DNA of 64,000 nucleotides from Dipteris shenzhenensis (GCA_047967505.1 CM106540.1); one strand, 5' to 3'; shown: positions 43,966 through 56,499, numbered from the stretch's first letter. The notes: generated from the letters alone by a model not told the origin. A program made the numbers and translations.

Positions 43966-46900
43966 ATGAGGATAGCCAGTTGGAATATATTGGGACTGGG
44001 CAGCATCCCTCATCGCCGTCGCAGACAGTTGATCAGGAATCAACTTCATCCAGGTATGTCAGGTGGTTCCTTAGACATTCTTTTTCTTCAGGAACACAAA
44101 ATGGATGCTAGAGATTGCTCTAAGTTAGGTAAGCTGTTTTCAGGCCGGACTTTTTGGCTTCCTGCCTTGGGAACCAGAGGAGGTACATGCATATCTATTT
44201 CAGATTCTATTCTCCCTCTGGTCATTGGACACGGTACCATCACCCCCTCCAAGGCCCAGTGGATTTTACTTTTGATTGACGAACGTAAGGTTGGTTTCCT
44301 CAACCTCTACGCTCCGAACAACAGAGGGGACTGCGTTCTTTTTTGGAAAGATTCGTGGATTATTGGAGGTGACTTCAACATGGTTGAGGAACCATCCGAT
44401 AAGCAAGGGGCCAGAGAAGGTGGTATTCATTCCCTCAAGAGAGCAGCTTGGGATGCCTTCTTGTTCAAGTTTAGTGGCAGAGATGTTTGGTCAAATGATG
44501 CATTTCATATTCAGTCTCAGTCACTTTTGTTTTTGTGATCGACCGTAGGGTGCAGATGCCTATCCATGCTTGGATTAATAGATTCTATGTGGATGACTGG
44601 GCTCTTGATAGAGGGGGGACAGTTTGCATTGCAGCTGGTGTTTCCACCTCCGACCATTTTTTGGTAGTTTTGTCTATCTCAGAGCTCCATCTGAGAGAGC
44701 GGTCTCACAGTATCAGGACCCCCGATGCCTTATACACAGATGAGACTCTCACAGAGGTAGTCTTGGAGATCTAGGTTTCTCACTCGCAGGGGGGTGGCCG
44801 ATCCTTCACATGTGGCCACAGCACTTGCCAATATCAGTGACTTTTATCACTCTGTCGCTAGTGGTGGGCAAGGTGAGGTACTCAGAGGGGAGATTGGTAT
44901 CCGTCGGCAGTTGGCAGCCTTGCAAAGGGAGGAGCAAAGACGACCATCAGATGCTTGGATACAGGAGCGCCTTGTTGCAACAAGGGCTTACTTGTAGACA
45001 TTGCTTGATCAAAGAGTGGAGTATGTCTTTCATGCACGGGAGTCCTTTTGGATACAGATGGGAGGGAGAGTCAATAAACACTTTTTCTCTACACTTAGTC
45101 TCAGGCATAGTAGAGAGTGTCAAGCAGCTTATTGACTCTGATGGCGTTTTGCAGTCTCATCTGGATCTTGTCATGCACTTCGCGACAGATTTTTATGTCT
45201 CCTTTCTGCAGATCCTGACACACATGCCAAAGATGTGGCTAGAGATGTAGTTTGGCATAGTTTACCTATGTTGGTCACACCAGAGATGATATGCTCACTT
45301 GATGCACGCTTTACCAACACAGAGTTCAGGACTGCTCTCTTTGCCCTTCATAAGGGCAAGTGCCTTGGTTCCGATGGTCTTACTCCATCTTTTTTTACAG
45401 CCTTTTGGGATATGATAGGTGATCATATTACTTCATTCCTGTAGGACATTTGGGACTTGAGTGAGATGCCTGACTCACTGATCGAGGGACTCATACACCT
45501 TATCCCGAAAGGTGGCAATAAGAATTTTGTATCCCATTGGAGATCCATCACTCTTTTGGCCACTTTATACAAAATCCTTGCCAAGGCGATCAGCGTCCGA
45601 TTGCAGCCCCTTCTTCCAGACCTCATCCATGATACTGAGACATGTTTTGTGCATGGCAAGAGCATATTTGATAATATCTTTTCCTTTTGGGAAGCCACAG
45701 AGTGGGGTATGCAGAGCAGGTAGAGGTTGGCAGTTCTACTCTTGGACTTTAAGAAAGCCTATGATAGAGTAGATTGGGGTTTTCTTCAGGACACTCTTCT
45801 ATGATTTGGATTTTCAGATGCATGGATTAGAGGGGTGGCCTTCCTTTACAGATCAGGCCCAGAGCCACGTTTTGACCAGAGGGGTAAGGGGTGACAGGTT
45901 TCAGATTTTCAGGTCAGTTCATCAAGGATGCCCTTTAGCCCCCTTCCTCTTTCTTTTTGTGGCAAAAGCTATGAGTATCTTCCTTAGATGATAGATCTCA
46001 GGCTGATCTTTATGGGCTGAGATTACCCTTGAGACAGGAGCAGGAGCTTTTTGACTGTGAGTTGGCTGATGACACTGCTATTTTTATTGAGGCCTCTTCG
46101 CAGTCACTTTATTCTTTCCGGATAGCCTTGGATATCTTTTGCTCAGCTGTAGGGCATACATTAACTGGCGTAAATCCTTTGGCTTTTGGATCAATGATGA
46201 GGACACTCCAAGCTGGGGAGTTGACATTGGCTTTTCTTGGATTCAGAGGGGTGTTCCTGTCAGATATTTGGGATGCTAGGTAGGATTGGGCATCTCTCTA
46301 GCACAGCAATTTGCCCCAGTACTGGAGAGTATGAGAAAAAAGCTAATTTTTTGGAGCTCAGCCAAACTCGACCTTGCATCTAGAGTTGTGGTAGTGAACC
46401 AGGTTCTTTTGGCCACTGCTTGGTTTGTGTGTTCTTGCTGGTGCCGGTTTAGGGATTGTATCACTTAGCTCATTAGACCAGTCATGAATTTTTTATGGAG
46501 TGGACTTGATGGCACGGTAGATGTTGGAGTGAGGGTGGCATGGGAGATCATTATTCTCCCTACATGTGAAGGGGGCCTTAATATCATCGGACTTGCAGTG
46601 CAGGGCATTGCTTTGTAAGGTGGTGGTGAGGGGACTCATGCCTGGGCAGGAACCTTGGAAGGATTTCTTTTTTGGACACATACAGGCTTGCACACCTACC
46701 TTGGGAGATGATTGGGTGGACATCCCTCGCTGGATTTTTGCTTCTGTTTCTCTCAGATTTCCTGCCTCTCCTCTCATGACTGCCATCCTGAAAGCTTGGG
46801 GGAGCTTCAGGAACACTCTTTGGAGGGTTCTGCCCTCTACCCTTGAAGGGATTGATAGGCAGCCGATCATTTGGAACGATAGTATACTTGATGAGCATGG

Positions 46901-48255
46901 TAGACCACTGGGCACTTCCCATTACATGCAGTGGTCTAGATGGGAGAGAGGCCCCGCCTACACAGAAGGCATTTATTAGGCTACCTGAGGATCAAAGACT
47001 ATAGTTAGTGAGTCACCTCTGAGGGGTAGCACGCAAGATTCAGCAAATAGATACAGCCATCCCGGTGGAATGGACAGTTGAGATGCCTATTACTTCCACC
47101 ACTTGGATGGGAGCTTTTTTTAGGACAGCAGTTCCTCTTTAGGTGATCGCTCTTCGAGGTCTCGAGGAAGATGCATTGGTCTTTGACGTTGGGGATGGAG
47201 GTATACTCTCTAGATCCACGGATGATATTCTTCTAGAGGTTGCCTTTCAGCCTGTCAGGATTGCTGGTTTTGTGGACCATGGAGCGGGCTTGTAGTGGTA
47301 CTTAGACCTTGACCCTCTGCTCTTGGCCCTGGGATCCTGGAGATTCTGGTTATATGGAGGTGCACCTATCAGGTGCTTGCAGTGGGACCCAGGAGAGTGG
47401 GAGTGGATAGATCATGGGCACCGAGAGAGGGGGATTCCCTTCTTTCGTTTCACGGTTGGTAATGTTAGGAGATTTCAGCTGAGCAGTAGGGGTTGGATTC
47501 CCTCCAGAGCCCCCCATTGAGACAGCTTCTTCATCACCGCAAATTTGCATAGGAATTTCTGGAGAAGGCTGTGGAAATCCCTCAGGAATCGAAAGATCAC
47601 TCTTTTCTTTTGGCTTTCTATTCATGGAGGGATTGCAGTGAACCAGTGGAGATCACAATTTGGGGCTGATCCCACTTGCCCTCGCAGTCATTCTGCAGAG
47701 GAGTCAATGCGACATTGCCTTTGAGACTGCAGTCAGGAGAGGACTGTTTGGAAAGGGGTTGCTCGGATACTCAGCATTTTTCATACTTCCCCTTTCTTCA
47801 TGACTTGGGGCTTGGTCACATGGTTATCCCTTACTGTGCCCCAAGTGTTTTATGAGGGTGAGCCTTCTTCTTGGATACTCTCGGTTCGCCGGCAGGTAAT
47901 AGAGCCATGCTCCCTTTAGGATGTACCTCTTACTCCCTTCAAATCTTCTCATGCTTCAGTGGACACCTCTTGGGAGATTTTGGTTAGCATTTCCTCTTGG
48001 CACATTTGGAGAGCCTGATGTACAAAGGCCTTGGATGGCACCCAAATACACCCATCACAGGTGTTCACGAGTATTTGGACTGACACGGTTCACACTTTGA
48101 TAGCCATTTGGACTAGCATGCAGGACCCTTCACGGGCAACCTCCTCTAGGAGGACTGTATTTCTTCGAGTTTGGAGGGGTTCTCCCTTTTTCTCGGAGGT
48201 TTCTACCGGATTGAGATGGCACTATCAGCCCCAATCCTTTCTTTTTGGCTCTTGA
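43966..48255 (+). pseudogene. LINE 3 ORF2 (endonuclease, RT, C-terminal zinc finger)
   Basis: Endonuclease: MRIASWNILGLGS, DILFLQEHKMD, VGFLNLYAPNN and IIGGDFNMVEEPSD, with the catalytic E and D present; some sequence between NLYAPNN and GGDFN appears missing. RT: LFALHKGKCLGSDGLTPSFF, LIHLIPKGGNKNFVSHWRSI, LLLDFKKAYDRVDWGFL, SVHQGCPLAPFLFLFVAKAM, CELADDTAIFIEAS. Tail: FFWLSIHGGIAVNQWRSQFG, then CPRSHSAEESMRHCL.DC, the post-RT zinc-finger region. Stops near 45445, 45723 and 45990 and several frameshifts break it. Endonuclease nicks DNA and RT copies the element at the nick. Confidence 0.88.
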
Positions 48256-48337
48256 GCTTTTCATGCATTGCATGGTGTACCCGTATGGAGCTTGCTCTAA
48301 CAATTTTCTTTAATACCTAATAGAAGTCTCTTTTTGC

Positions 48338-48361
48338 AAAAAAAAAAAGAAAGGCCTCTGA
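48338..48361 (+). repeat. LINE 3 poly-A tail and right target-site duplication
   Basis: Eleven A residues, then GAAAGGCCTCTGA (48349-48361). Confidence 0.93.
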
Positions 48362-50190
48362 CCACATGCACGTGTGTTGAACTCTTAAAATGGATAGAAG
48401 ATAGGGCACGACAATGGCTATCACACATATTGACAAATGCTCTACACCATGGCTTTCCAATTGACTGGCAAGAGAATTGGGTTCAGCCCCTATTCAAAGG
48501 GGGAGACAAAAATTCAGTCACTAACTACAAAACTATAATGGTCAACTCCACACTAGCTAAACTTTTTAGCACAGTGCTTGAAGTAAAAATTAGCACTTGG
48601 GCCGAAGAGACCAAGAAGAGGGCCATTGGACAAGTAGGCTTCTGTAAAGAGCATAGGATTGCAGATCATATGGTCTCATTAAGAGTACTCACGGATGAAA
48701 GCAGACTAAAAGGAAAAACTCTTTTGTGCTGTTTTGTAGATTTTAAGAAGGCATTTGATACAGTCCCGAGAGGGGGCCTATGGAAAGGAATGCAAGACCT
48801 CGGAGTCCCTTTGGCATTAACGGTAGGCATCTCCTGAATATACAAAGTATTATGCAGACTAAAACAAGAGCATGGACTGTTAGTTGCATTTCAAAGTAAT
48901 ATGGGGGTAAAACAAGGCTGTCCTCTCTCACCTATACTATTTGGAATCTGCATTGACAAGTTAGAAGAACTCAAAAATGAATTTGTAGCAGGAGAAGGGA
49001 TACAAGGACCCAAGCTCGGGCTATGGACAATACTGTTGCCTCTATATGCAGATGATGTGGTTCTTTTTGCCTATGACCCTGATTCCATGCATCAACTACT
49101 ACAGACACTTCAGGTCTTTTGCAATGAAAGTGGGCTGCAGGTTAATGTCACCAAAACCAAAATGTTGGCAGTATGCACCACCCAACCTGAACTTCCTCCT
49201 GTTATCAGCTTTGAGGGGCAACCCATTGAATATGTCAATACCTTTAAATACTTGGGAATCGATATACCAATCGACCACAGATGGTGGCAATGTGCACAAA
49301 GAAGCTTGGATATAGGTTGGGGGAAATACATCAATTTGAAAATGTTTGTAGGCACACTGACACCCGGAACTGGAAGATCCGGAATATGTTGTTTGATGCA
49401 TATGTAGTTCAAACAATGCTATACAGAATAGAAGTATGGGGAGGCAGCATCTCTCCATCCACATGGAATGAGATTGAAAAAATGTAGAAAGCATTCGTAC
49501 GATGACATCTAGGAGTCAAGGTTACTACCCCTACGACGACATCTAGGAGTCAAGGCTACTACCCCTTACTCAATGCTCCTATTGGAAATGGGTAGGAGAC
49601 CAATTGAGTTTCATGCACATATCAGAGTGATGCAGTATCTAGTGGACGTGCAACAAATGCCAACAAACAGATTACCACACAGAGCATGGACAGCAAGTAT
49701 GAAACTTCAAAAAAACCATAAAAGCAAGATCCTCTGTACAGGATGGGGGATAGACATAAGGAAATGGTTCAGTAGATGGGAAGTGGAATCATACTTGACT
49801 ATGCCACCTGAAAAAGGTCATCTACAAGAATTCCAGTTGTCCTTAATATGAACCCTACAGGCTCAATGGTTGACAGCAGAAAAGAAGACAAAGTTAGAAT
49901 ACTACCAAGATGAAATAAACCCCCTATGTTGGTCATCATTCATGACATTAGATGCCTTTGTTCAGCCATACATTAGCAATCCCATCCCTCTTCTCTATCA
50001 CATAAATATTGCTAGGATTCCGCACATGATCACACACCTTGGCAATAGAGACAGGAGCTTGGCTGAATTTGCCATGACATGCTAGATTTTGTAGATTTTG
50101 TGATTCACAGACAGTCGAGACAGAGGCACATGTAGCCCTATAATGCCCCAGATATACACATATCAGGGACGACTACTAGGAAATTCTGGT
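48362..50190 (+). pseudogene. LINE 2, 3' part: reverse transcriptase and zinc-finger tail
   Basis: Resumes with VELLKWIEDRARQWLSHILT, then WVQPLFKGGDKNSVTNYKTI, TLLCCFVDFKKAFDTVPRGG, stop near 48838, MGVKQGCPLSPILFGICIDK, LLPLYADDVVLFAYDPDSMH (catalytic YADD near 49045), VNVTKTKMLA and FKYLGIDI. Post-RT: MLLEMGRRPIEFHAHIRVMQ, LAEFAMTC, then (other frame) ARFCRFCDSQTVETEAHVAL and CPRY, the C..C...H..C tail. A small duplication lies at 49498-49565. The 3' end is about 50190-50250, without a clear A-tail. LINE 2 is interrupted between KASD and the RT by LINE 3. Confidence 0.9.
49498..49565 (+). repeat. 33-bp tandem duplication inside LINE 2
   Basis: CGACATCTAGGAGTCAAGG, then TACTACCCC, occurs twice back to back with two differences. 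Confidence 0.9.
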
Positions 50191-50199
50191 AGACACCGT

Positions 50200-51090
50200 A
50201 TTGTATATTTACTTTGTTTGTGTATTTTTAAGGTTGTCCATATGTATTTTAGTTTTTTGTACGCTTTACTTGGGTTAGTTTAGTTAGGTGTGGTAAATAC
50301 TAGTTTGGTTAGTAAATTCTAGTATATGTAGGTAAAAATTGGAGGGGCAATTTCCATCTATGAAAGTGGCATGATCGGATTATGGAGATTAAACCCTCAA
50401 ACCTTTACGTCATTAAACAAAATCTTGAAAAGTCGAGGAAAACCTCACGTCCAACACACAGTTAACAAAGAAGCCCTTTTCTCCTCCCTATGCTCTACCT
50501 AAGTAAGATACATACAAATGCATGCAATGTGCTTTTGCAAATGCTTTTGTAACTGTCTTTGTTATGTTTAGTGTGAGAAGCTCCTCTGAGGGGCCTATTG
50601 GCACTACGTATTCGTCCTTCTTGTTAGCAACCATGTTCGCCAAGCAATATGGAAAGAGGCAACATGTGTACGTGTTAGTAGCAAGTAAGAGGATGCAGTA
50701 GGAACTTTGAGAATGGAGCGAAAGCTATGGCACTTTTTTTAATAACACTTTCATGGTGAGCTCTCCTAAAATTCACTCATACATACTCACATGCCCATCA
50801 TCACACGCCCATCATCATGATGCCATTACGGTGGTATTCCCCTCTAAATAATTTCAAATTAGCCCAACCCTATATTAGGATCGTAACAATGCCTGTCATG
50901 GCACCCTAGATAACATCTTTGTCATGCACCAATGGAAACGTCATGTCCTTGAGGTTTGATGTCAAAGTCCAATGTCCTTTGGGAGCTCATTGGTCGTGGT
51001 TGAAAGCATACAACAGAGCTTGGAAGTCCTCAAGTGATTGGTGTAAGTCCAAGAGGATGAGATGAAGCTTTGTATGATTGTCAATGAAGA
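50200..51090. other. No gene recognised
   Basis: AT-rich flank of LINE 2 with no coding frame or structure I can support. Confidence 0.4.
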
Positions 51091-51094
51091 CCTA

Positions 51095-51215
51095 TTTATA
51101 GGCACGCGTGCAACACACATTAGGTGTCCATTGAGACTTGAACCTACGACCTCCCAAAGAGAGGGAAGGGTCTTAGCCACTTGGGTTACAAGCTCTAGGA
51201 CCAATGGTGGCAATT
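51095..51215 (-). mobile_element. Probable tRNA-derived SINE (minus strand)
   Basis: On the minus strand TAACCCAAGTGG (51188-51177) resembles a pol III A box, and GGTTCAAGTCT (51144-51134) is a near-perfect B box. They are 32 nt apart, the usual tRNA-SINE spacing. A cloverleaf is not preserved, so this is not a tRNA gene. Element ends and A-tail are not resolved. Confidence 0.55.
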
Positions 51216-51584
51216 CACCTCACATTCTTTTACTCCTTGTAGCTTGAATTAAGCACTCACATCAAAGTTTGGCAGTCTGCAATAAAGCATTGTCTTGTGG
51301 TTTTTAAGAAATTAATTTTGCATCTATACATTCCAAAAATTTGTAAGAGCATCATTGTTATTTCTACAAGGAAGATCGGTTATGGTTGATTTTACCCTCA
51401 AGAAATTAATGAGAATCCCCTCTAAAACTTTCCACATAGACACCTGCCCCATAGCTCTACTCCATTAAAAAACCTATAATGATTATCACAAATAATAGGT
51501 AGATCTCTAATCTCCAAATCCCATTGTTGCCTAATGTATTCTATTAAGAAAATATGATAAGGATAAGAATGAACAAGAGATTTA

Positions 51585-51670
51585 GTGCCAATGGGATTCA
51601 AGCCTAGTGGTTGAGGCAGGTGGGTGTGTTTTGAGCGTGCATGAGTCGACCACCAACGAGGCCCCAAAAG
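51585..51670 (+). mobile_element. Possible second SINE (plus strand)
   Basis: CCTAGTGGTTGAGGCAGG (A-box-like TAGTGGTTGAGG at 51605-51616) precedes GAGTCGACCACC (weak B box at 51642). Such paired motifs begin many plant SINEs. The B box matches only about 7 of 11 positions, so confidence is low. Confidence 0.35.
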
Positions 51671-51679
51671 GCACTGCAA

Positions 51680-52690
51680 AAAAAACCTTTATGAGAGAGT
51701 AGCTTACGAGGTGCAATTACTCAAGTACATGGAGTATACATGTACAAAGTTGGAATGAGACTAACACTCAAGGATTGAATCACTATTGGGTTGACCATGA
51801 TTAGTTTAAGTCAACCTATGGTTAAGGAAAAATATGTACAACCCTTAAGAGTGGAACTCCTTGCTTGATACAAGGTGTCATGGCAGTAGCCAAAGCCTTT
51901 TGACTGCTTTGAAATCTAGGATTCACACAAGTTTTTAAAAAATAAAATAACAGGTTTATATTATAAATTCAAGAATATAGACAATCGAGATTACATCAAA
52001 ATGTTTCTGTCCCTTAATGGGGTGAGCAAAAACATCTATCAATGTATGGGAACGAGCATCTACGCTTCTGGGCTTTCCTCGAGAGTTCTCTGAGTGGTCG
52101 CTGTAGTGATTGCAAGAATTGTTCTCTAGACAAATTCTCTTTGCGTACTTTAACAGAAGCACTCTCCGGGTCAGCACGTGAGACTAGTCTCCTGAAGGGG
52201 GTGGGTAGGGTAATTCTCTCTATGGTCCAGGGGGTGGTAACTTTCTAATCTTGTGTGGGTAGCACACTTTGCATCGCAATGCTTGTATCAAGAGAAGGGG
52301 AAGGAGTAACCGATACTAAAGCAGCAGTAGGAAAGGAAGGGAGAGGAGTAGCAGCCATAGTGGGGGCGGAAGGTTGTGTTCCTTGGGGATCCATGCTGCT
52401 TTACTCATAGCGGCGTGTTTATTCTCTTTCATTTGCCCCTTTCTTTGTAATCACAAAGTTGCACCGAGCAATTGTTCTCTTTTTTTGCTAGGTTCTAGAC
52501 AAACAGTTGTAACTGCATTTGGGTTCTCTTCTTTTGCTAGGTTTTCCTCTTTCTGAACAAAGAGTTGTAACTGCATCCGGGTTTGGAGAATTTTCTATAG
52601 AATATCACTTCGTTCCTGGTTGCATACATAGTTTTAGAAAGAAATTAGTAGCATCAACAATGTCACCATTAAAAACTTTTGCACATCGAG
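51680..52690. other. No gene recognised; partly LINE 4 3' region
   Basis: Near 52470-52580 a ~55-bp segment with TTTTGCTAGGTT and AGTTGTAACTGCAT is repeated. Part of this may be the 3' end of LINE 4, but no A-tail or boundary is clear. Confidence 0.4.
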
Positions 52691-52699
52691 TAAACAAAT

Positions 52700-53640
52700 T
52701 GACCATAGCGCAGAAGCACAGATAGCATTCCAGTTGGGGGAAGCTTTGCTAGGCGTGTCGCCCAGTAGTAAGTAAGCATATTTGAATGGTAGTCTGGCGT
52801 GTTGTTACTTGTATTGAAGACCACAAATTTTTGGAGAGTCTACAGTTAAGGAAGAGGTGTGGGATGTCCTCCTGTGCACACCTACATCTCTTGCAAGTTT
52901 CATTCCCATGACCAATCCTTTGCGTCTGACTGGCTATCCAGACTCCTTTGTGCATGATTAGCTAGAGAAGCTAGGACTGCTTCTCTGAGATATTCTTGTC
53001 CCATACCTTTTTGAATCTATTCTTCCAAGTTCTACTCGAGTCTCTCCTATGCCATTTCTGATTGAGTGTCCTTATTATCTCTTCCTATCCTTCCACACAG
53101 ATAGGGATAGGAGTAATCTGAATCTGCCTTTCCCACCTGAACTCCCTCAAGGATGGTTTGAGATGGCCTCCTATCCACTGTAGATTTTCTCTTGACCACA
53201 ATAGTTGTCTCTTGTATATCAATTTCAAGTCAAACCTATTGATTTGATACCTGACTATCAGGCTTCCGTCGTCTAGCCAATTTTTGTACAATCGGTTCCA
53301 GAGATCCTCCCAAATTCTTAGTCGCTTCTTGTTCAGTTTGAGGGCTCCTTTCAAGTCTTCATAACTCACTTGTGCATTCAGCCTGACTATGGGGAACCAG
53401 ATTGAGTATTGACTACAAAAGGTACCCGTCTTTCTTGAGAAGCCCTTCCACATGATATATGGGCGCGTCAACTCCCATGCTTGCCACATTCCTTTCAAGA
53501 GTTCTAACCCTTTTGTGATACAAGTTTCTTTACCCAGAAGTGCCACCTCAAGTGGAATCTGTTTCTAGTGTACACCTTTTGAGTCTGACTTTTTAAACAT
53601 TGTGCAGGATTAATGTAGCCCAAGTTGAGTCAGGATTTTG
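52700..53640 (-). pseudogene. LINE 4 ORF2, C-terminal part
   Basis: Minus-strand blocks: MALLGKETCITKGLELLKGM, FCSQYSIWFPIVRLNAQVSY and WLDDGSLIVRYQINRFDLKL (open for 153 codons, 53085-53546), then MHKGVWIASQTQRIGHGNET and CKRCRCAQEDIPHLFLNCRL, the zinc-finger-like tail C..C...H..C. Upstream it joins the RT part across the solo LTR at 53710-54382. A few stops are present. Confidence 0.8.
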
Positions 53641-53709
53641 AAAGGCTCTGTTAGATATGCTCAATGCCCCACCCTCCTAGTAACCACCAGTGGTCCAAGG
53701 TGCTCAAGT

Positions 53710-54382
53710 TGTAAGGCCCCCATATGAGGAGAAGCCATGTGTGAGCCCGGGACACTAGATGGATCCTGACTTGCATGTTAGATGAGGTCTATCAATGAGA
53801 CCATTGATGGTAGAAAGGTGATCTATGTGAGTCTAGCCTATGGGCTAGGCAGGGTAGGTAAGCTGGTAGCACAACAAGGCACATTGTCTTGATTGTGTGG
53901 GAGCCCCTTGTTCTCGCTGGGGTCTAGGGGCCAACTGGCCCCTAGCTGGGGGGTCCCAGGGGGGCCAGCGGCTATGGGGGTTCGAGGGCGACAGCACCCG
54001 AGGCGACGGTATGGGGAATATTCCTTAAAAATTTTCATGGATGACTAGTCAGTTCCATCGACTAGATTGACTAGTCAGCTCCAGCAACTAGGTTGACTGG
54101 TCAGTTCCACCGACTACGTTGATCCGACTACCGCCCTCATAGCTATAAAGATGCGACCTTCCCAGTCCATTGTATCACATCAGATCAGATCTTCTAGCTA
54201 GTAGCTCTTCACCTAGTATCTGTGTAGATTGCCATCTAAGCTCCACTATGGGAGCACAGGGGTGGATGGAGCCATCATCTGTACTACATCAGTATTGAAT
54301 GAAAATTTTGTTCATCTCTAGTTTGCTATGTACTCTCTATTCCTTGTTCAGTTTTTGTTCCGCTGCGCCATGTAATTTAACA
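53710..54382 (+). mobile_element. Probable solo LTR inside LINE 4
   Basis: 673 bp start TGTAAGGCCCCCATATGAGG and end ATGTAATTTAACA, with TG...CA ends. TATAAAG lies at 54144-54150 and an AATGAAAA-type signal near 54297, in promoter-to-poly(A) order on the plus strand. LINE 4 coding (FMNQWSL) stops at its right edge, and the LINE continues on the left. No internal retroelement genes or second LTR are present. I could not match a clean 5-bp target duplication, so ends may be off by a few bases. The type resembles gypsy LTRs. Confidence 0.65.
54043..54120 (+). repeat. Three 26-bp repeats in the LTR
   Basis: GACTAGTCAGTTCCATCGAC, then TAGATT, is repeated three times (54043, 54069, 54095), 24-100 bp upstream of the TATA box. 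They could be enhancer repeats. Confidence 0.88.
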
Positions 54383-54417
54383 GGCTCCACTGATTCATGA
54401 ATCTTGCCACAGACTTC

Positions 54418-55840
54418 TCAATATCCACAATCCCCAATCCTCCTACATCTTTGGGGCATCGTGTAGACTTGCCATTTTACTTTGGCCATTTTGTGGTGGT
54501 CAGTGTTCCCCCCCCCACAAGAAAGACACTTTTGGGTTGGCACCCAACTAGAGATAAAATACAGAATCAAGGGATAGATGTAGTGGTTTAGTACAAACTT
54601 TCTTCTTGCCAAAGTTGGTTGGAGGACTTGCCACTTATTGATTTTATCCTTGACTTTATCGATTACCCAATCCCACTGATCATTTAATGAGCATCTGACT
54701 CCCATAAGGATATTAAGTAGTCTGAAAACCTCTCTTTCTCTTATGACTTTGCATCCTTTACTGAATAGGAGCTAGGGAGGCGGAGTCCTTGTACCGTATA
54801 TGCCTATTTTTTGTGGTTGATCTTGGAGCCTGAGGCTAGACAAAAAAACGTTTAAGCAGTCTAGGACGTCATCCACTGATTACTCATCTTGTGCCGGGTT
54901 AGATTGGTATCATCGTCAAATTGTTGATAAATGATCTGTCTTCCTTCTTCACTTGTATACCTTTCAAAGTTCTGTTGTCATCTTTGTCCTGAATGATCCA
55001 ACCAAGTGTGTCTGGTGCTATCATGAATAGCAGAGGTGCTAGAGGGCAACCTTGTTTCTTGGATCTTTTTAGAGCGAAGCAGGGTGAATCCTTACCATTA
55101 ATATCTATCTTACCTCTAGCCTGCTGAGCGAGGAGGACATTCACGTGAGCTATGAAGCTGAGGCCTGCTCCCAAGTCCTGAAGCAAGGATAGGATAAAGC
55201 CCCATTCCATCCTGTCATAGGCTTTGTCAAAATCAACTTTGAGGAAGCATATTCTTGATGTCACTTCCTCAGCTAGCTCAAGACCTTCCCAAAGCGTGAG
55301 AATTGCCTCCAGGATGGGTGTCATCCCTATGTAAATCCTTTCTGCTCTTATCTTATCCACTTCTACATCTTGATCCTTAATCTGATGGTGGCCAATGCTT
55401 TGGCAAACATCTTATAGACTAGTGTTCAGCATGGTAAGTGGTCTCCAATTTTTTATCTCTTCTTTGGAGCCTCCTTTCAGTATTAGTTTGATCATCCCTA
55501 TGTTGATTCTTGGGTCAAAGAATCATTTTTCTTTTGGATCTTGCCAAAGCTCCATTAAAACAAGGGCCCACCATATCCCAAAACACTTGATAAAACTCCA
55601 CTGGGAGTCCATCCTCCCCCGATGTCTTTCCTTTTGCCATAGCGTCAACTGCTCCTTTTAATTCTTCAAGTGTGAGGTCTCTTTTAGGTACTGGCAATCA
55701 AAGGGGGAGACGGGCTTGATTCTAGTCTGTTGGGAGTGTTCTCTAGCTCTAAGATTTTCAGTTGAAAGGATCTCAGCCTCTCCAAGTATAGTTTTGAAGT
55801 GGTTCAAGACTAGATCTAAGATCTCATTGGGATCTTGCAT
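54418..55840 (-). pseudogene. LINE 4 ORF2, reverse transcriptase
   Basis: Minus-strand blocks, right to left: RDLTLEELKGAVDAMAKGKT then GEDGLPVEFYQVFWDMVGPC; IGMTPILEAILTLWEGLELA; ICFLKVDFDKAYDRMEWGFI; KKQGCPLAPLLFMIAPDTLG; and, in a shifted frame near 54905-54925, QQFDDDTNLTR in place of the catalytic FADD. After it come DKVKDKINKWQVLQPTLARR and GGLGIVDIEKSVARFMNQWS. 54899-55360 is open for 153 codons. The altered catalytic box and frameshifts make it dead. Confidence 0.88.
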
Positions 55841-56499
55841 GAGCCTCCCTTCATTATGTAAGGCATCTAGAGATTCCTCAGCATGTTTCTTTTAGAGGCT
55901 TCTGAACATTTCATCATTCGTTCTATCACATTTCCCTACCCACCACTCTCTTGTATAAATTTGGCCTGGCTTGCTTCAATTTTTGCCCTAGCTTTCAAGT
56001 TGTTTCTTGCATCTCTTTATTGTGTTTGACCTTGAGGTGTATTATCATCCTCAAGCCTCTTTATCTAGTCTTCTCGCCTCTTGAACCTGGCTTGTCTGAT
56101 CTTTGCTTACTCGCCTTCAAGAAGTGTGCACTCTGTAACTCTCAGCCATTTGTTTGTCGTACTGGCTATTCCATCGAATGCCTTTTGCCAAATTCTTACA
56201 ATTTTAGTTTGTATATATCGTAGTTGGAAGAAGAAGGAGTTTGCTTTGAACCCAGATCGGAACCTCCTTCCTTCACCCTTTTCTAAGGAAATTAGAACCG
56301 GTTTATGGTTAGAGAAGGGGAGGGATAATAGAGGCCTTATGGCTAAGCGTGTCATCCAAGAGTCTTCTAGAGAAGTGAGCTCTATCTAGATGCACTTTTC
56401 TATGATTCTATCCTAGCTGGTTTCAGTCCAGGTGAAAGCAATATCCTCTAAAGCGTCGATAAGAAAGCTTGATCCTTTAGGTTGGTCCAAGCTATGAAC

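Larger units (their letters stand above)
42019..48348 (+). mobile_element. LINE 3: near-complete LINE nested in LINE 2
   Basis: 6330 bp bounded by a 13-bp target duplication and an 11-A tail (48338-48348). In order: a CT-rich 5' region, ORF1 with a DUF4283-like domain and zinc knuckle, then ORF2 with endonuclease, reverse transcriptase and a C-terminal zinc-finger-like region. The plant L1-like order is complete, so this may be a full-length insertion that later decayed. Frameshifts and stops occur in both ORFs. The host frame reads into GKASD on the left and resumes after the tail on the right. Confidence 0.92.

Noticed and set aside
51095-51215. Functional tRNA gene
   Set aside because: A and B boxes are present but no cloverleaf, anticodon stem or terminator can be built; a SINE fits better.
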